Source: Aspidapion aeneum
Taxonomy: Eukaryota; Arthropoda; Insecta; Coleoptera; Brentidae
NCBI GenBank assembly: GCA_963576565.1
Contig: OY755048.1
Location: forward strand, 6,554,136-6,618,135
DNA: 64,000 bases
Direction of reading: 5' to 3'
Shown one piece after another: positions 45,717-55,706 of this stretch. Below the pieces are notes generated by a model. That model did not search any database, was not told the origin of the DNA, and saw only the letters and a list, made by a program, of their open reading frames with translations. A program made the position numbers and the translations under genes. The first letter of the stretch is position 1, and each line of letters begins with the position of its first letter.

Positions 45717-47137
45717 TTCGTGCAGGGACTAGAGGTAGTTCAGTATGCAAAATATGGGACTGCAATTTGACAATGGATTTTAGCTGAACTCCAGTTTTTG
45801 GCCCAATTTTTTTATCCCTCCTTTTCTTATAGTCGTATCCGAATTTCTGAAAATGTATTCAAATTAACGCTCTAAAACCACAATGACACAGAAATGCAAG
45901 AAAAATATGTAAAAAATTATATTAGTTTTTTAAAATGTTAGATGCAAAAACCCCCCAGACCTTCCAAAACCTGAAATTTTTAGTTTTTTGCTTAATTTTC
46001 TCAAAAACTAAGCTTCTTAGTAAAAAATATGTAATTATCCTTATTGTAGACAATAAAATTTCATTTTCAACAAACTATCCTGCGACGTCCGTTTATTGAG
46101 GTAATGTATAAAAATTAAAAAAAGAAACATGTTTATTACATGTTTGACTCGATTTTCTAAAAAACCAAGCCCTATATCAAAAAATGTTATCTATACTTTA
46201 TTGTAGACAATAAAATTTCCTTTTAAACGGTGTATAATAAGGTGAGACTAGATTCATCTCTAACAGTTATATTGTCTACAATCAAATATAGAGCACAATT
46301 TTCGATAGGGCTTGGTTTTTGAAATAATTGGTTAAAATATTTGAAAAATGGTTTTTTTAATATTTTTACATTTTCTGAATAAACGGAGCCCCACTGACCT
46401 ATACAATGTTAAAGGGGGAATTTTATTTTGTACAATAAAGTGTAGAAGACATTTTTCCCAAAATGCTTAATTGCTGAGCAAATTGGATAAAACTTGTAAA
46501 AATTATAGTTTAGTGATTTTTCAAAGTTGATTTAATTTACTGACGTCCCTAAATTTTTATAGATAAAACTAATGTTGCCTTATTATATCTCGTTTACATT
46601 ACACATTTTCTGATATAAAGCTTGGCTTTTAAGAAAAACGGGTAATACATGTAATAAACATGTTTCTTTTTAAAAAAAATTTACATTACCTCAATAAATG
46701 GACGTCGCTGGAGAGTTTATTATTAGTCGTACCTCACTGACTTATATATCGTTGAAAAGGAAAATTTTATAGTCTACAATAACGATAATTATATACTTTT
46801 CCCGACGCTTAGATTCTGAGAAAATTTTAAATAAAACCTAGAAATTTCAGGTTTTCTGGTCTGGGGCGTTTTTGGAGGTTTTTGCAGCTAAAATTTACAA
46901 AACTAATATAATTTTATTTTTAGGTTAGATTTTACACATTTTTTATGCATTTCAATTTTCAGAAATTCTAACACGACTATAAGAGGAAAGGGGATAAAAA
47001 AACTGGGCCAAAAACTGGCCCGTCAACATCACGATCCACGATCGTTAATCTGTTACCTATTCTCGTCTAGAATAAATTGTTAAATTGCGGTCCTCATATT
47101 TTGCATACTCAAATACCTCTAGCGCCTGCACTATATT
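45717..47137. mobile_element. Long foldback element family G, copy 2
   Basis: 'gtgcagggactagaggtag' at the left is mirrored by 'acctctagcgcctgcac' at the right. Inverted pairing continues through 'cagtatgcaaaatatggg' against 'atattttgcatactc', 'tttttggcccaattt' against 'actgggccaaaaa', 'tctcaaaaactaag' and 'tgtagacaataaaattt'. The inner arms share the 'gtttttggaggtttttgcag' block with 30010-31515, while the outermost ends differ. No coding capacity. Confidence 0.7.
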
Positions 47138-47298
47138 TGTTGGACCACTTGTGAGGGATTTTATATTATACAGTGAAACCTGCATTTTTAAAACAACTGT
47201 AAAAAACACACGGTTACATTTTTTTAAATTGTATTAATCCCATGTTTATTTACGTTAAAAAGCATTTAACAAACATTCTCCATTTAAAAATAACATTA

Positions 47299-47570
47299 TT
47301 AAGATGTCCTCCTCGATGTATTCTTGGAGGCGATTTGCTGGGGAATATTGTCGATTTCCTGATGGATTCTCGTCTTCAATTCTTCACGGCGTTCTTTAAA
47401 AACGTTGCTCTTTAGGTAGCCCCACAAGAGGAAATCCTATGCGATAATGTCGAGTGAACGGGCGGACCAGGGAATGGCTCCGTTCCGGGATATCACCCGA
47501 TTTGGGAATACTTCGTTGATGAGATTCATCGAAATGGACTTAAAAAATGCCACCGTGTATTTTTCACAGT
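47299..47570 (-). pseudogene. C-terminal fragment of a Tc1/mariner-family transposase
   Basis: The minus strand reads NLINEVFPNRVISRNGAIPW, then SARSLDIIA, a stop codon, DFLLWGYLKSNVFKERREEL and RIHQEIDNIPQQIASKNTS before its terminal stop. Functional relatives have a 'W-P-A-R-S-P-D-L-T-P-x-D-F-F-L-W-G' block here, whose Asp residues belong to the DDE catalytic triad. In this copy P and T are changed and a stop sits next to the second Asp. Only this end survives. Confidence 0.8.
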
Positions 47571-48414
47571 TATTGCACTGTCGCACCCTGTATTACATAT
47601 AGTAATGTTTATATTTATATATCACGTCTTCTTTTTTCCATTTCTCCATAAAAGCTGCGTCTTTAATGTCTTAGTTGTCATCATTGTGTTCCTTTGTTCT
47701 CTAAATTGGAGCAACTATTAGCTTCATGGGCGATTTAGGAGGATAATGTTAATCAGAAAAATATTTTATTTTATCGGTATTAGGATTCTAAGCGTTATAC
47801 TTAATAGTTCTGTTTAGATGTTCGACACTAGTTTAACAGGACAAAGTTTGACCAAAGGATAATGTTTTTGCCTTAACTTAAGGTAGTTTCAAGTCTCTAG
47901 TATGTATATCAGCGGAAACCACTGTAGTAAGAATACGATGAATATTCAAATGGGAATAATTTACTGTATGGTTTTAACTGTTTCAACATCACTTTCGTGT
48001 CCAAATTTTAAGTTGAAAGTCAAACAACTCTCGAAATTTCGCACTAAAACCTTAAAAACTTTTATTACCTTTACTATTTAAGGACCTGTTTGCATAACGT
48101 ATGTAACTGCTCAAGAGGCTTAAAGCTATGAATTCGCTACACTGGACTTAATTTTTGTTTATCAAAAGCTACTTACAACTTATGTATTAGTAACAAATAT
48201 CAATTATAGGTAAAAGCCGTTTAAATTCATCTGAACATGCTAAAGCAATGTCGCTAGTGTTTATATTGCGTGTAAGGATATTACAGGCATAGTTACTTGT
48301 ATAGTTCTCCCATTCAAATTTGCCGTAGAGAGAAAGGTTCGGTTCCCCATTTTTAAATGTTGCAAGTATTTTTTTTTTTACGGGTATGCGCCCTCGCAAG
48401 GAGATCCCTATCAC
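47571..48414. other. Non-coding intronic stretch
   Basis: AT-rich, with no supported gene. The frame at 48187-48414 runs into the end of the LINE fragment and is unrecognised. Confidence 0.4.
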
Positions 48415-49040
48415 GCTCGAGAAGCGGCAAGTGCGCGGAAATGTTGGTTTTGAAACGGTTCAGGTTGTAATCTTAAGGGAAAACTGTAGCAGGGAGTCAA
48501 TTCCACACCGATGCTGTTCTCCAGAGATATGAATTCTGATATAATGAGGATCTTGGTGCCTCTATTTTGACAGTAAATTGATGGTTACCGTCTGTTTGAC
48601 GTGTTCGTCTAGTAGGTGCTACTCCCGGGGGATCATACGTGCCAGCTCTTCAGAGCATTTTCCGTGATAATACCTGTAGAAGAGAGATAGATCACCCACA
48701 GTTCTTCGATGTTCGAGACTATCCAAGCTACGGGTAAGTGCGGGGTCATTGATCAGTTTGATAGCTCGTTTTTGCACGGTGTTCAAAAGCATTAAGGTAT
48801 GTTTGGGTGCCGCACTCCATATATGTGAGCAGTACTCCATAGTTGGTCGAATCTGGGCTTTGTAGAGTATCAGCAGTTGGCTTGGTGTATACAGATGTCT
48901 TGTACGAAATAGCACCCCAAGCTTTTGGGATGCCCTTTTAGCTCTATCTGCCACGTGACTGTGCCAAGACATGTTGGTCTCTGCAGTGACTCCTAAGATC
49001 TTCAACTGGCTCTGCAATGTGACACCATGAGGTAGTACCT
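48415..49040 (-). pseudogene. C-terminal fragment of a jockey-type LINE reverse transcriptase
   Basis: The minus strand reads SQLKILGVTAETNMSWHSHV, then SQKLGVLFRTRHLYTPSQLL, PTMEYCSHIWSAAP, RAIKLINDPALTRSLDSLEH and GDLSLFYRYYHGKCS, the conserved post-palm region of jockey/CR1-type LINEs. After RMIP the frame shifts by one base, and the next frame continues the family pattern (APTRRTRQTDGNHQFTVKI..SYLWRTASVWN) to a stop where relatives read WNSLP. Truncated at both ends; no catalytic palm. Confidence 0.85.
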
Positions 49041-49651
49041 ATTGATAGCCTCGGTTAAATCTTACAAGAAGGGATTAGGCACTTATCACCAGATTCGGTG
49101 CGTTCGATACTTTTACTTAATAGTTAAGTAGCCTGTAGTATCCCGTGGGATAGTTGTGAAGGATTTTTTTAATCTACCCTAGATCGATTGGTAATCGACC
49201 ACACAATTTTAAGTCACTAGGTGTTTGTGTCCAATTTTAATAGTAGGGCCGGTGTGCTGTCATAAATCCAAGATGGATTCTTTTTTCATGTTTTTATCAC
49301 AAACTTTGGCTTATAACTTTTTCTAAATTAGTTTCATATAAAAAGCGACCACCTTGGATTTATGGCGTCACACAGGCCCGCCCAAATGGGAGGCAAACAC
49401 CCGGTGACTTACAGTTGTGTGATCTATTACGAATCTTCCACATTTATCCCACAAGACACGATTTTTGACTATAAGCCTCTCAAATATAAAGACATTTGAA
49501 ATACCTATTCGTTTTTAGTCTCCCAAAATTTGAACATTATTATTCGATTATGATTACGGTAGCGCGAACCACTTTTATAACCTTTTTTTAAACGCCAAAT
49601 TTGTATGGGAGGACTATATACACAAACACAAAATATCCAAGAAAAGGTCGG
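49041..49651. other. Non-coding intronic stretch
   Basis: AT-rich, with no gene. 49265-49375 contains 'aatccaagatgg' and 'caccttggatttatgg' in inverted orientation, a weak hairpin of unknown origin. Confidence 0.4.
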
Positions 49652-50038
49652 ATGGAAACCGATGTAAAAAGGTTTCGGAATTTGCTGTTTTCGTGCGAAG
49701 AACAGGTTTTTGTAAACGTAAAATTTTGGCAATCTAACTCAATTTTCGAAGTGTTCTTAATAGCTTGTACTGCCTTGTACTTTCTATGTCGCTGTCGCTT
49801 TCGGAGGCACGCATTTTTTTCGATATTTTATGTTTGTCTTGTTCTTACAGCACTGAGATTGATTTGGCTCATCAAGTTCGGAATTAAGGTTTACATACAT
49901 CCAATCTCAAATCAAGCTGAGATTTTGCTAAATATTGATAATTATAGCATTATTATCCCAAAAACTCTGAGCTTTTCAAACATCATTATCAGAGAACCGT
50001 CTGCGTCGAACATCAGTTTCTTCAATGATAGTGACTAG
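49652..50038 (+). CDS. Hypothetical small membrane protein, 128 codons
   Basis: An uninterrupted frame from ATG (METDVKRFRNLLFSCEEQVF) to TAG. Two hydrophobic segments are evident: about residues 31-46 (IFEVFLIACTALYFLC) and 53-72 (FFSIFYVCLVLTALRLIW), separated by a basic RCRFRRH turn. The tail is polar (REPSASNISFFNDSD). No transposon ends frame it, and no splice sites or polyadenylation signal were evident. I do not recognise a family. A chance open frame in AT-rich DNA is a real possibility. Confidence 0.2.
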   Translation: METDVKRFRNLLFSCEEQVFVNVKFWQSNSIFEVFLIACTALYFLCRCRFRRHAFFSIFYVCLVLTALRLIWLIKFGIKVYIHPISNQAEILLNIDNYSIIIPKTLSFSNIIIREPSASNISFFNDSD

Positions 50039-50582
50039 ATTTTAAAAGAAGTGTACACAAAACTAATTATTCATCTATTAGTAACTTTACGTCAAATGAT
50101 TTATATCATTCATTTTCTCTACTAAGCTTTTCTTTCTTTACAAATTTTACACATAACGAACAGAAACACAGGAAACACTGAATTGTGAAGTTAAATATAT
50201 TAAAATCACCTGTGACTTTCCAGTTATACAGGCGTCCTTTTTTGTCATCCTCGTAACCTTCTCACCCTCATCTTGGGGGTGAAACCTGAACTGAATACGT
50301 AAATAAGGATTTGACGAATTAACCCTTGCACCAACTGCTTAATTTACCGGTCCGTAAAAAAGTTTGACGTTAATTTAAACTCCTACAATTTTACCTTAAG
50401 CTGGCTTCTCTGTTTTTTCTTTAAAGCATCGAAGTTTAAAAATCATCATGGTTATAAACATGGTAGTGGGTAAAATAGTGGGCTGTTTTTTAACGAAGAA
50501 ATTAAAAAGATTATAAAATGTTGTATCTTAAGATAGGCAGGATAATAAGTGTGCAACAGTCCTAAAATGATCTAAAGGTTTA
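50039..50582. other. Non-coding intronic stretch
   Basis: AT-rich, no gene. A 'catcttgggggtgaaacc' block at about 50272 resembles 'tctgggggtgaatctcacc' at 38002, hinting at a shared decayed repeat. Confidence 0.4.
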
Positions 50583-51772
50583 CACGGGTATTTACTAAAG
50601 AGTCTACAGTGCTAAGCGATACAATCCTAGGTTTAAAAGTCTACATTTTGGTTGAAGGTTTAACTTATATTTCCCGTGAATGCAATAGTTTTTAATATTT
50701 ATATAAATTGTTCATAAATACCTTGCGATATGGGACATCTATTTTCGTTGTAACAAAGACATTATTTCCGCACAAAGGTTATAAATAAATAAAAATAATA
50801 AAATATTTTGGTTTAAAAATGGTAGCCATATTTAAACCTCCAAACGTCACTAGGAAATGTCGAATAAAAACGGTGTAAAGGGGCCTACAGACACGCGAGC
50901 ATTTCTTGAGATTAGTACGCGAACTAATCTCTGCATACATGTACGTTTGGTGGAATTGCCTACACACACGAAGACAAAATTAAACGTTCTAAACATAAAC
51001 ACGATATTATCAATGCGTTTTGCCTAGACACCGAGAGATTTGCTCGCGTACATTGTGCGCGCGAACTAATCTTCGAGATATATTTTAGGCGGATATTGTC
51101 TACACACGAAGAGATTAGTATGCGCAAACTTGTACGCGCGTACTAATCTTTGGAAATGTTCGCGTGTCTGTAGGCCCCTTAAGTCAGTGTCAGCTGTCCG
51201 TATATTTTGCATGTTAATTTTTTAGACAAGTTAGCGACGATTAAACCGATGGTCGATTGTTTTGGTGAATGTGTAATTGAAAAGGGATTTTCATATATCT
51301 TGTGCTTTTTACAGTATTTAAATATTGATACGTACTGCATCTACAGATATGGTTTTAAGTTAGTTATGTATTATTTAGCTTTGAATATTTTTGTATATAA
51401 GTTTTTTTGTCAATTATGGATTATTTCTATTGTTTTTCGAACTTTAAACCACCCCTCAGGGGTGGTACTACAATTTGAGACTATTTTTAACGGGAATCCT
51501 ACGACTGCACGGACTAAATTTCCAAAAAATGACATTTCGTTACAAAATTTTTATGTGGTTTTTCTTTATTTCTAAAGTTAATTTAAGTTTATATGAGATG
51601 AAACTCACTGAGAAATGCTTACTATCATATTGCACATTAGGGTGAACCAAATCTTTGCAGTTATTTGACCTTAGAGTATTACAAAAATACACTTAAACCA
51701 GTCGGTATCAAGTCTATAGACTTGATACTTAAACTCGGTCTACAATGCTTAAGGTCTTAGTAAATACTGGTG
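50583..51772. mobile_element. Inverted-repeat element family F, copy 2, interrupted by a MITE
   Basis: It is alignable with 13404-14313 along its length, from CACGGGTATTTACTAA to TTAGTAAATACTGGTG, with TTA on both flanks (50580-50582 and 51773-51775). The internal palindrome CCACCCCTCAGGGGTGG is conserved at 51451. Relative to copy 1 it has one extra block, the MITE at 50879-51179. Non-coding. Confidence 0.8.
50879..51179. mobile_element. Harbinger-type MITE, 301 bp, with TAA duplication
   Basis: The ends AGGGGCCTACAGACACGCGA and CGCGTGTCTGTAGGCCCCT are mirrored. TAA flanks both sides (50876-50878 and 51180-51182). The uninterrupted copy of the host element reads 'cggtataagtcag' at 13699, where this one has 'cggtgtaa', the MITE, then 'taagtcag', so the empty site is directly visible. 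A 3-bp TWA duplication with GGGCC-type ends is the PIF/Harbinger signature. The interior repeats 'gtacgcgaactaatct' variants in both orientations. Confidence 0.92.
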
Positions 51773-51775
51773 TTA

Positions 51776-51851
51776 GAGTTTAGATAGTCATGGAATTAGT
51801 GGCGCCAGTGATTTCAGAAGGGCACCACTGAATCCATGCATGCCTAAACTC
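51776..51851. mobile_element. 76-bp palindromic insertion
   Basis: GAGTTTAG..TCATGGAATTAGTG at the left pairs with CACTGAATCCATGCATGCCTAAACTC at the right. It abuts the TTA duplication of the family F element. It is either a very small MITE or part of the target sequence. Confidence 0.5.
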
Positions 51852-51895
51852 ACCTTAATGTGCAACAGATTAACGTATAATACGTTATTAGATAC

Positions 51896-52317
51896 TTTAA
51901 GTTGTGCTACGTATTTTTACGTAAGCATGAGATTTGACAGTTACGCAAGCGCACTTCGCACACCGTCGTCAAGGTCACGTTAGGAGCTTACGTATTTACG
52001 TTAGCTTACGGCAGTCTGCGGGCACCTTGACGTTACCAAAGAAAAGAATTGGTTGATTGACCGATCGAAAAATCAGGCCTAGACGATAATTTCCGCTTCC
52101 AGTACAAACGATTCTTTGCCAATATATTCCTACTGTAGTTGAAAAGACAAAAAACAAAATTGTAACATCAAAATCACACAGTGCCGAATTCCATGTTCTC
52201 TGCTATTAGTAGATTTGTTATGGTAACGTAAAAACATTCAAATTAAACTCAAATTTGGAACAAAACGTAGAGCGCTTAACGTGCAGTTTTACGTAAAAAT
52301 ACGATGCACAACTTAAA
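51896..52317. mobile_element. Inverted-repeat element with TTTAAGTTGTGC ends
   Basis: TTTAAGTTGTGCTACGTATT with 'tttacgtaa' at the left is mirrored by 'ttacgtaaaaatacgatg' and CACAACTTAAA at the right. The inverted repeat is about 33 bp with few mismatches. Several ACGTAA motifs occur inside. The target duplication is uncertain (TTAG-like sequence on both sides). Non-coding. Confidence 0.7.
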
Positions 52318-52875
52318 CTAATGAACCGAACGGGACACTACGTGCAGTGGTCAGTAGTTTATGTTTTATCAATGAGTAGATGACCCATATAGAATGGCAA
52401 CCGGCAAGCTTTGCCACATTGAAGGGCAGATGGCGCTGAAATAAATTCGTCTAGTACGCAATATTCAGAGACAAGTACTTTGATCTAATGCATCATTAAT
52501 TAAACCAAAATTAAGCTAAGCTAGCTTAAGAGTTTTTATTTGATTTTAGATGAAGATAGTACTACTTAATGATTTAATATTTAAATTGTGGTGCCACGCG
52601 AAACTTTCAAACCGATTACAGGAGTTCTAGATCAAATAGAGCCATTCCGTAGTAACAGATTTTTACTATCGAATGTTTAAATGTTATCTAGTAACTGTTT
52701 CTTGTTATTTTTAAGCATAACAATGGTCCAAAAAGCATTTTATTAAATTTGGAAGTTATTTAATTCCCAAACTTCTGATAAGTGGCGTATTATCTTTTAA
52801 TTGCATGCATGTTTGACTGCTTAATTAAGCAAAAGCCAGGCGGGCATAAAGAATTACCCGAAATGTCCTGTTTAG
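52318..52875. other. Non-coding 3' end of the Cirl intron
   Basis: No gene or repeat was recognised. The stretch ends in the acceptor 'gtcctgtttag' of the lectin exon. Confidence 0.45.
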
Positions 52876-52982
52876 GTGTACACATTATCAAAACTGCAGT
52901 ATACCGGCCAGTACGAGTATGTTTGGGGACCCCTGTCCAGGGACACATAAATATTTAGAAGCGCATTATCAGTGCTTGCCTG
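52876..52982 (+). CDS. Cirl: Latrophilin Cirl, exon encoding the rest of the SUEL lectin domain
   Basis: 107 bp after the acceptor cctgtttag and before the donor CTG|gtaagt. The first G completes an Arg codon with the AG ending the exon at 24494. It encodes [20 protein letters not shown], then [13 protein letters not shown] and LP, completing the lectin fold. Cysteines in CTHYQNC, DPC and YQC are disulfide partners of those in the previous exon. It ends with one base (G) that joins CA of the exon at 60173 to give Ala. It is too short to appear as a long open frame and was recognised from the conserved peptide and both phases. Confidence 0.93.
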
Positions 52983-53760
52983 GTAAGTTAAATTAGAACC
53001 CTAACCCAATTAAAATGCTTCCTCGATTTCTCGGCTTCAAAAGAGAGGGTTTTTTAACTTTGCTTACCTCAATTTTTTTCATGTCCCCCAACTAATTTTC
53101 TCTTAAACAAAGGGAGTGTTAGTTAGCCGACTTGGCATAAATATAGCTATACTTAGCTTTTTGTAAAATTTTGTCGGCAACGTAGTTTTTTAATTAGCTT
53201 TTTTATACAATAAATCTCAAAACATCAACTTATTTTATGAATTTATATTTTGGCCCTCTAAATTTCATAAAGATTCAGACCATTACCTGTTATGATAACA
53301 GGGCCTATTCATATTATGTCCCACTATATCGACAAAGCTACCTACCTAAAAGTAACAGGTAATTTGTTGTCTTGAAGGTTATTGTTTTTAAAACAGCAAT
53401 ACTTTTTTCAATATATTTGTTTACAGTTTTCTATAAAAGATAGGCATTTTCTCATAGTAGGTGGTCTTCTGGCATAAATATTTTGTTTCATTAATAATGC
53501 ATGTGGATTTTTATTTAGGTTGGCGTTTTCCAGTGCAAAATATAAAAAGTAGTAGGGGATCTAAATAAGTGATATATGTATATTTTAAAAAATTTCGGCA
53601 CGTTGCATACTAATTACGGTTAGGGCCCTCCTAGACAGATGTGAACTGCAACCCATGGACTCGTTTTAAAGGATTTTTTTTGTTTTTTATTTTTGCGCTT
53701 TTTTCTGCCTGTACGCGGCATTTGATTACCAGCTAGCCGCTGCCGGCCGACCCTTCTCTG

Positions 53761-54148
53761 CAGTGGCGTATAGATAGGACGGATCTAGGAGATTAATTCC
53801 TCCCCCCCACCCCGGCCCCCGTGAAAATACATACTACATACATATATTATAAGATTAAATAACTATTGGAAAAAATTATGGAATTCAATTCCGCGTCATA
53901 TCTCCCACCCTCTATATTTTGTGCCCCTTCCTATCGTGTTTATTCAAACTTAAATAATTTTTTTTTACAAATATGGTCTTTTCAATTATTTTTAGAATAT
54001 TTAACAAATTAGCCTTTTTTTTCGAGACGTGTTGTTTTTTTTTTAAATTAGATCAATGGCTTTTTTAAATTTTATAATAATTTTTGAACATTTTTTTAAA
54101 ATAGTTTTTAATCTGCCCTCCCTGTAAGCGTTTCAGGCTGTGCCACTG
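53761..54148. mobile_element. Candidate hAT-type MITE without clear target duplication
   Basis: It begins CAGTGGCGTATAGATAGG with a C-rich block and ends 'gctgtgccactg', giving CAGTGGC/GCCACTG ends as in the MITEs at 35818 and 40017. The flanking octamers do not match. The pairing could be coincidental or the duplication eroded. Confidence 0.4.
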
Positions 54149-54705
54149 ATTTTTGGATACGAATCGCTGTTTTATGAAATGAAATAAATCGCAGCGGACC
54201 CATACAATCTACAAACATATCGAAATATCTGTTTACTAAAAAACTCAGCAATTTTTAAAGCAGAATAAATTCCAATACAAGTCCAAATTGCTTTTGGGTT
54301 AGTTATCACTTTTTTTTCCAAACGATTTTTTTTGTCGAATTAGAATTTGGTCACAATATCTAGTAAAATCAACTAGGCCATTTTTGAATGACAGATAATC
54401 ATTTGGACATACAAAATGAGAGACAGATATTTTTGAGACAGTTAGGGATATAATGTAAACTTCTTTAATAAATATTATTCTTCACTTATTTCTTCGCTAA
54501 AAACAAACTATTTTGAAATTGAAAATTTGAAACTTATCAAAAATCTTTGGACAGTACTTTTTAAACAAAAATTACCATGGAAAAATTAAAGAGGGTTCAA
54601 AAATCAAAAAAAAAATATCCATTGAGAGCAAAAACAAAACAAAAACAATATTGATCTGTTGACAATTGGCCATTCCATAGTGACAGATCCGTCTGACGCT
54701 CGGAC
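54149..54705. other. Non-coding intronic stretch
   Basis: AT-rich with no gene. 'ccattccatagtgacagatc' at 54671 has relatives near 52643, 58460 and 58705, suggesting a dispersed repeat fragment. Confidence 0.4.
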
Positions 54706-55009
54706 TTAAAATAGGGGAGAGGGGGGACATGTGGACAATTCAAATATCACGCTATTTATGAACATAATTTACTTAAAACATATGTGGTGGCTAGATGCGG
54801 CTGGTCAAGCTTTATTATCCGGCAAAAAATTTTGACATTTGTTCGCAAAACCCGACAATGATGAGTGATTGTTGTTTTTGTGCATTAAATGTAAATTTTT
54901 GGAATAAAAACAATCTGATTGCCAAATGGTGACTTTAGGTGCAACGAATAATTAAAGTGCATCCACGGACATAATCTAACTTTTTTAAGAACTCAGATTC
55001 TAAAGTAAT

Positions 55010-55535
55010 GTTCATACTCGTGTTTTGTTTTTGATTAGTCTTTGACCTTTGATTAGTCTTAGCTGTCTTAAACAAAATCGGCTGTTCATACTCGTCTTTT
55101 GTTTTTGCAAAGTCTTAGTCATAATCCACGGAAAAAAATCAAAAATCATTTTCTACACGAAACACAGAAAGAACAAAAAAAAACAAAAGGGAAAAACAAA
55201 ATAAAATTTTGAGGTCACAGAACACCATTTGAAATTATGTTGAGATTTTCTGTCAAAAACATGATTAACGGCGGTAAATTCAAAATTTCGACCGCGCGCT
55301 TTCGCTCTTCGGATGCCCTGTACAAAAAAACAACAAACATCAGCTGATATCTGTCACTCGTCTTAGTCGTTGTCCTAAGGATTGAAAGTTGGCACCTCTT
55401 AAGACAAAGACTAATCAAAAACAAAATCAAAAGCATTGTATGAACACTCCCATAAGAAACAGTGGTTTTAACTATCTTATGGCAAGACATACGACTAACC
55501 CAAGACAAAAGTCTAGACAAAAGACGAGTATGAGC
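55010..55535. mobile_element. Nested MITE with TTCATACTCG ends
   Basis: GTTCATACTCGTGTTTTG at the left is mirrored by 'caaaagacgagtatgagc' at the right. A second internal copy of the end sequence starts near 55083 (ctgttcatactcgtctttt). 'agtctta' and 'taagact' blocks pair across the interior. It lies inside the TTAA element. The minus-strand frame at 55215-55628 crosses its boundary and is not regarded as real. Confidence 0.6.
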
Positions 55536-55706
55536 GATCCATAATAACCTAAATACCTCAGGGGCAGATGTGGACAGCAATGTTGGGGTATATATGAACA
55601 TGTTAACATGTGCCCCCAGGCTGTCCACAAGTGCCCCAGGCTATCCGCAAGTACTCCGTTTTCTTATAAATAGTTTTTTTTAATTGTTTTTAATTTTTCA
55701 ATCAAA

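Larger units (their letters stand above)
24495..52875 (+). other. Cirl: Cirl intron, 28.4 kb, filled with transposons
   Basis: GT at 24495 (gttagt) and AG at 52874-52875 (ctgtttag) bound this intron. It splits the lectin domain between the third and second base of an Arg codon. It contains most of the inverted-repeat elements listed below and no exon of another host gene that I can support, apart from the weak candidate at 49652-50038. Confidence 0.85.

Noticed and set aside
53761..54148. Firm hAT classification for the CAGTGGC-ended segment
   Set aside because: The 8-bp flanks do not match, so it is listed only as a low-confidence candidate.
55215..55628. 137-codon minus-strand frame
   Set aside because: It crosses the end of a nested MITE and the inverted repeats of two elements. 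It has no recognisable domain and is a by-product of inverted repeats.
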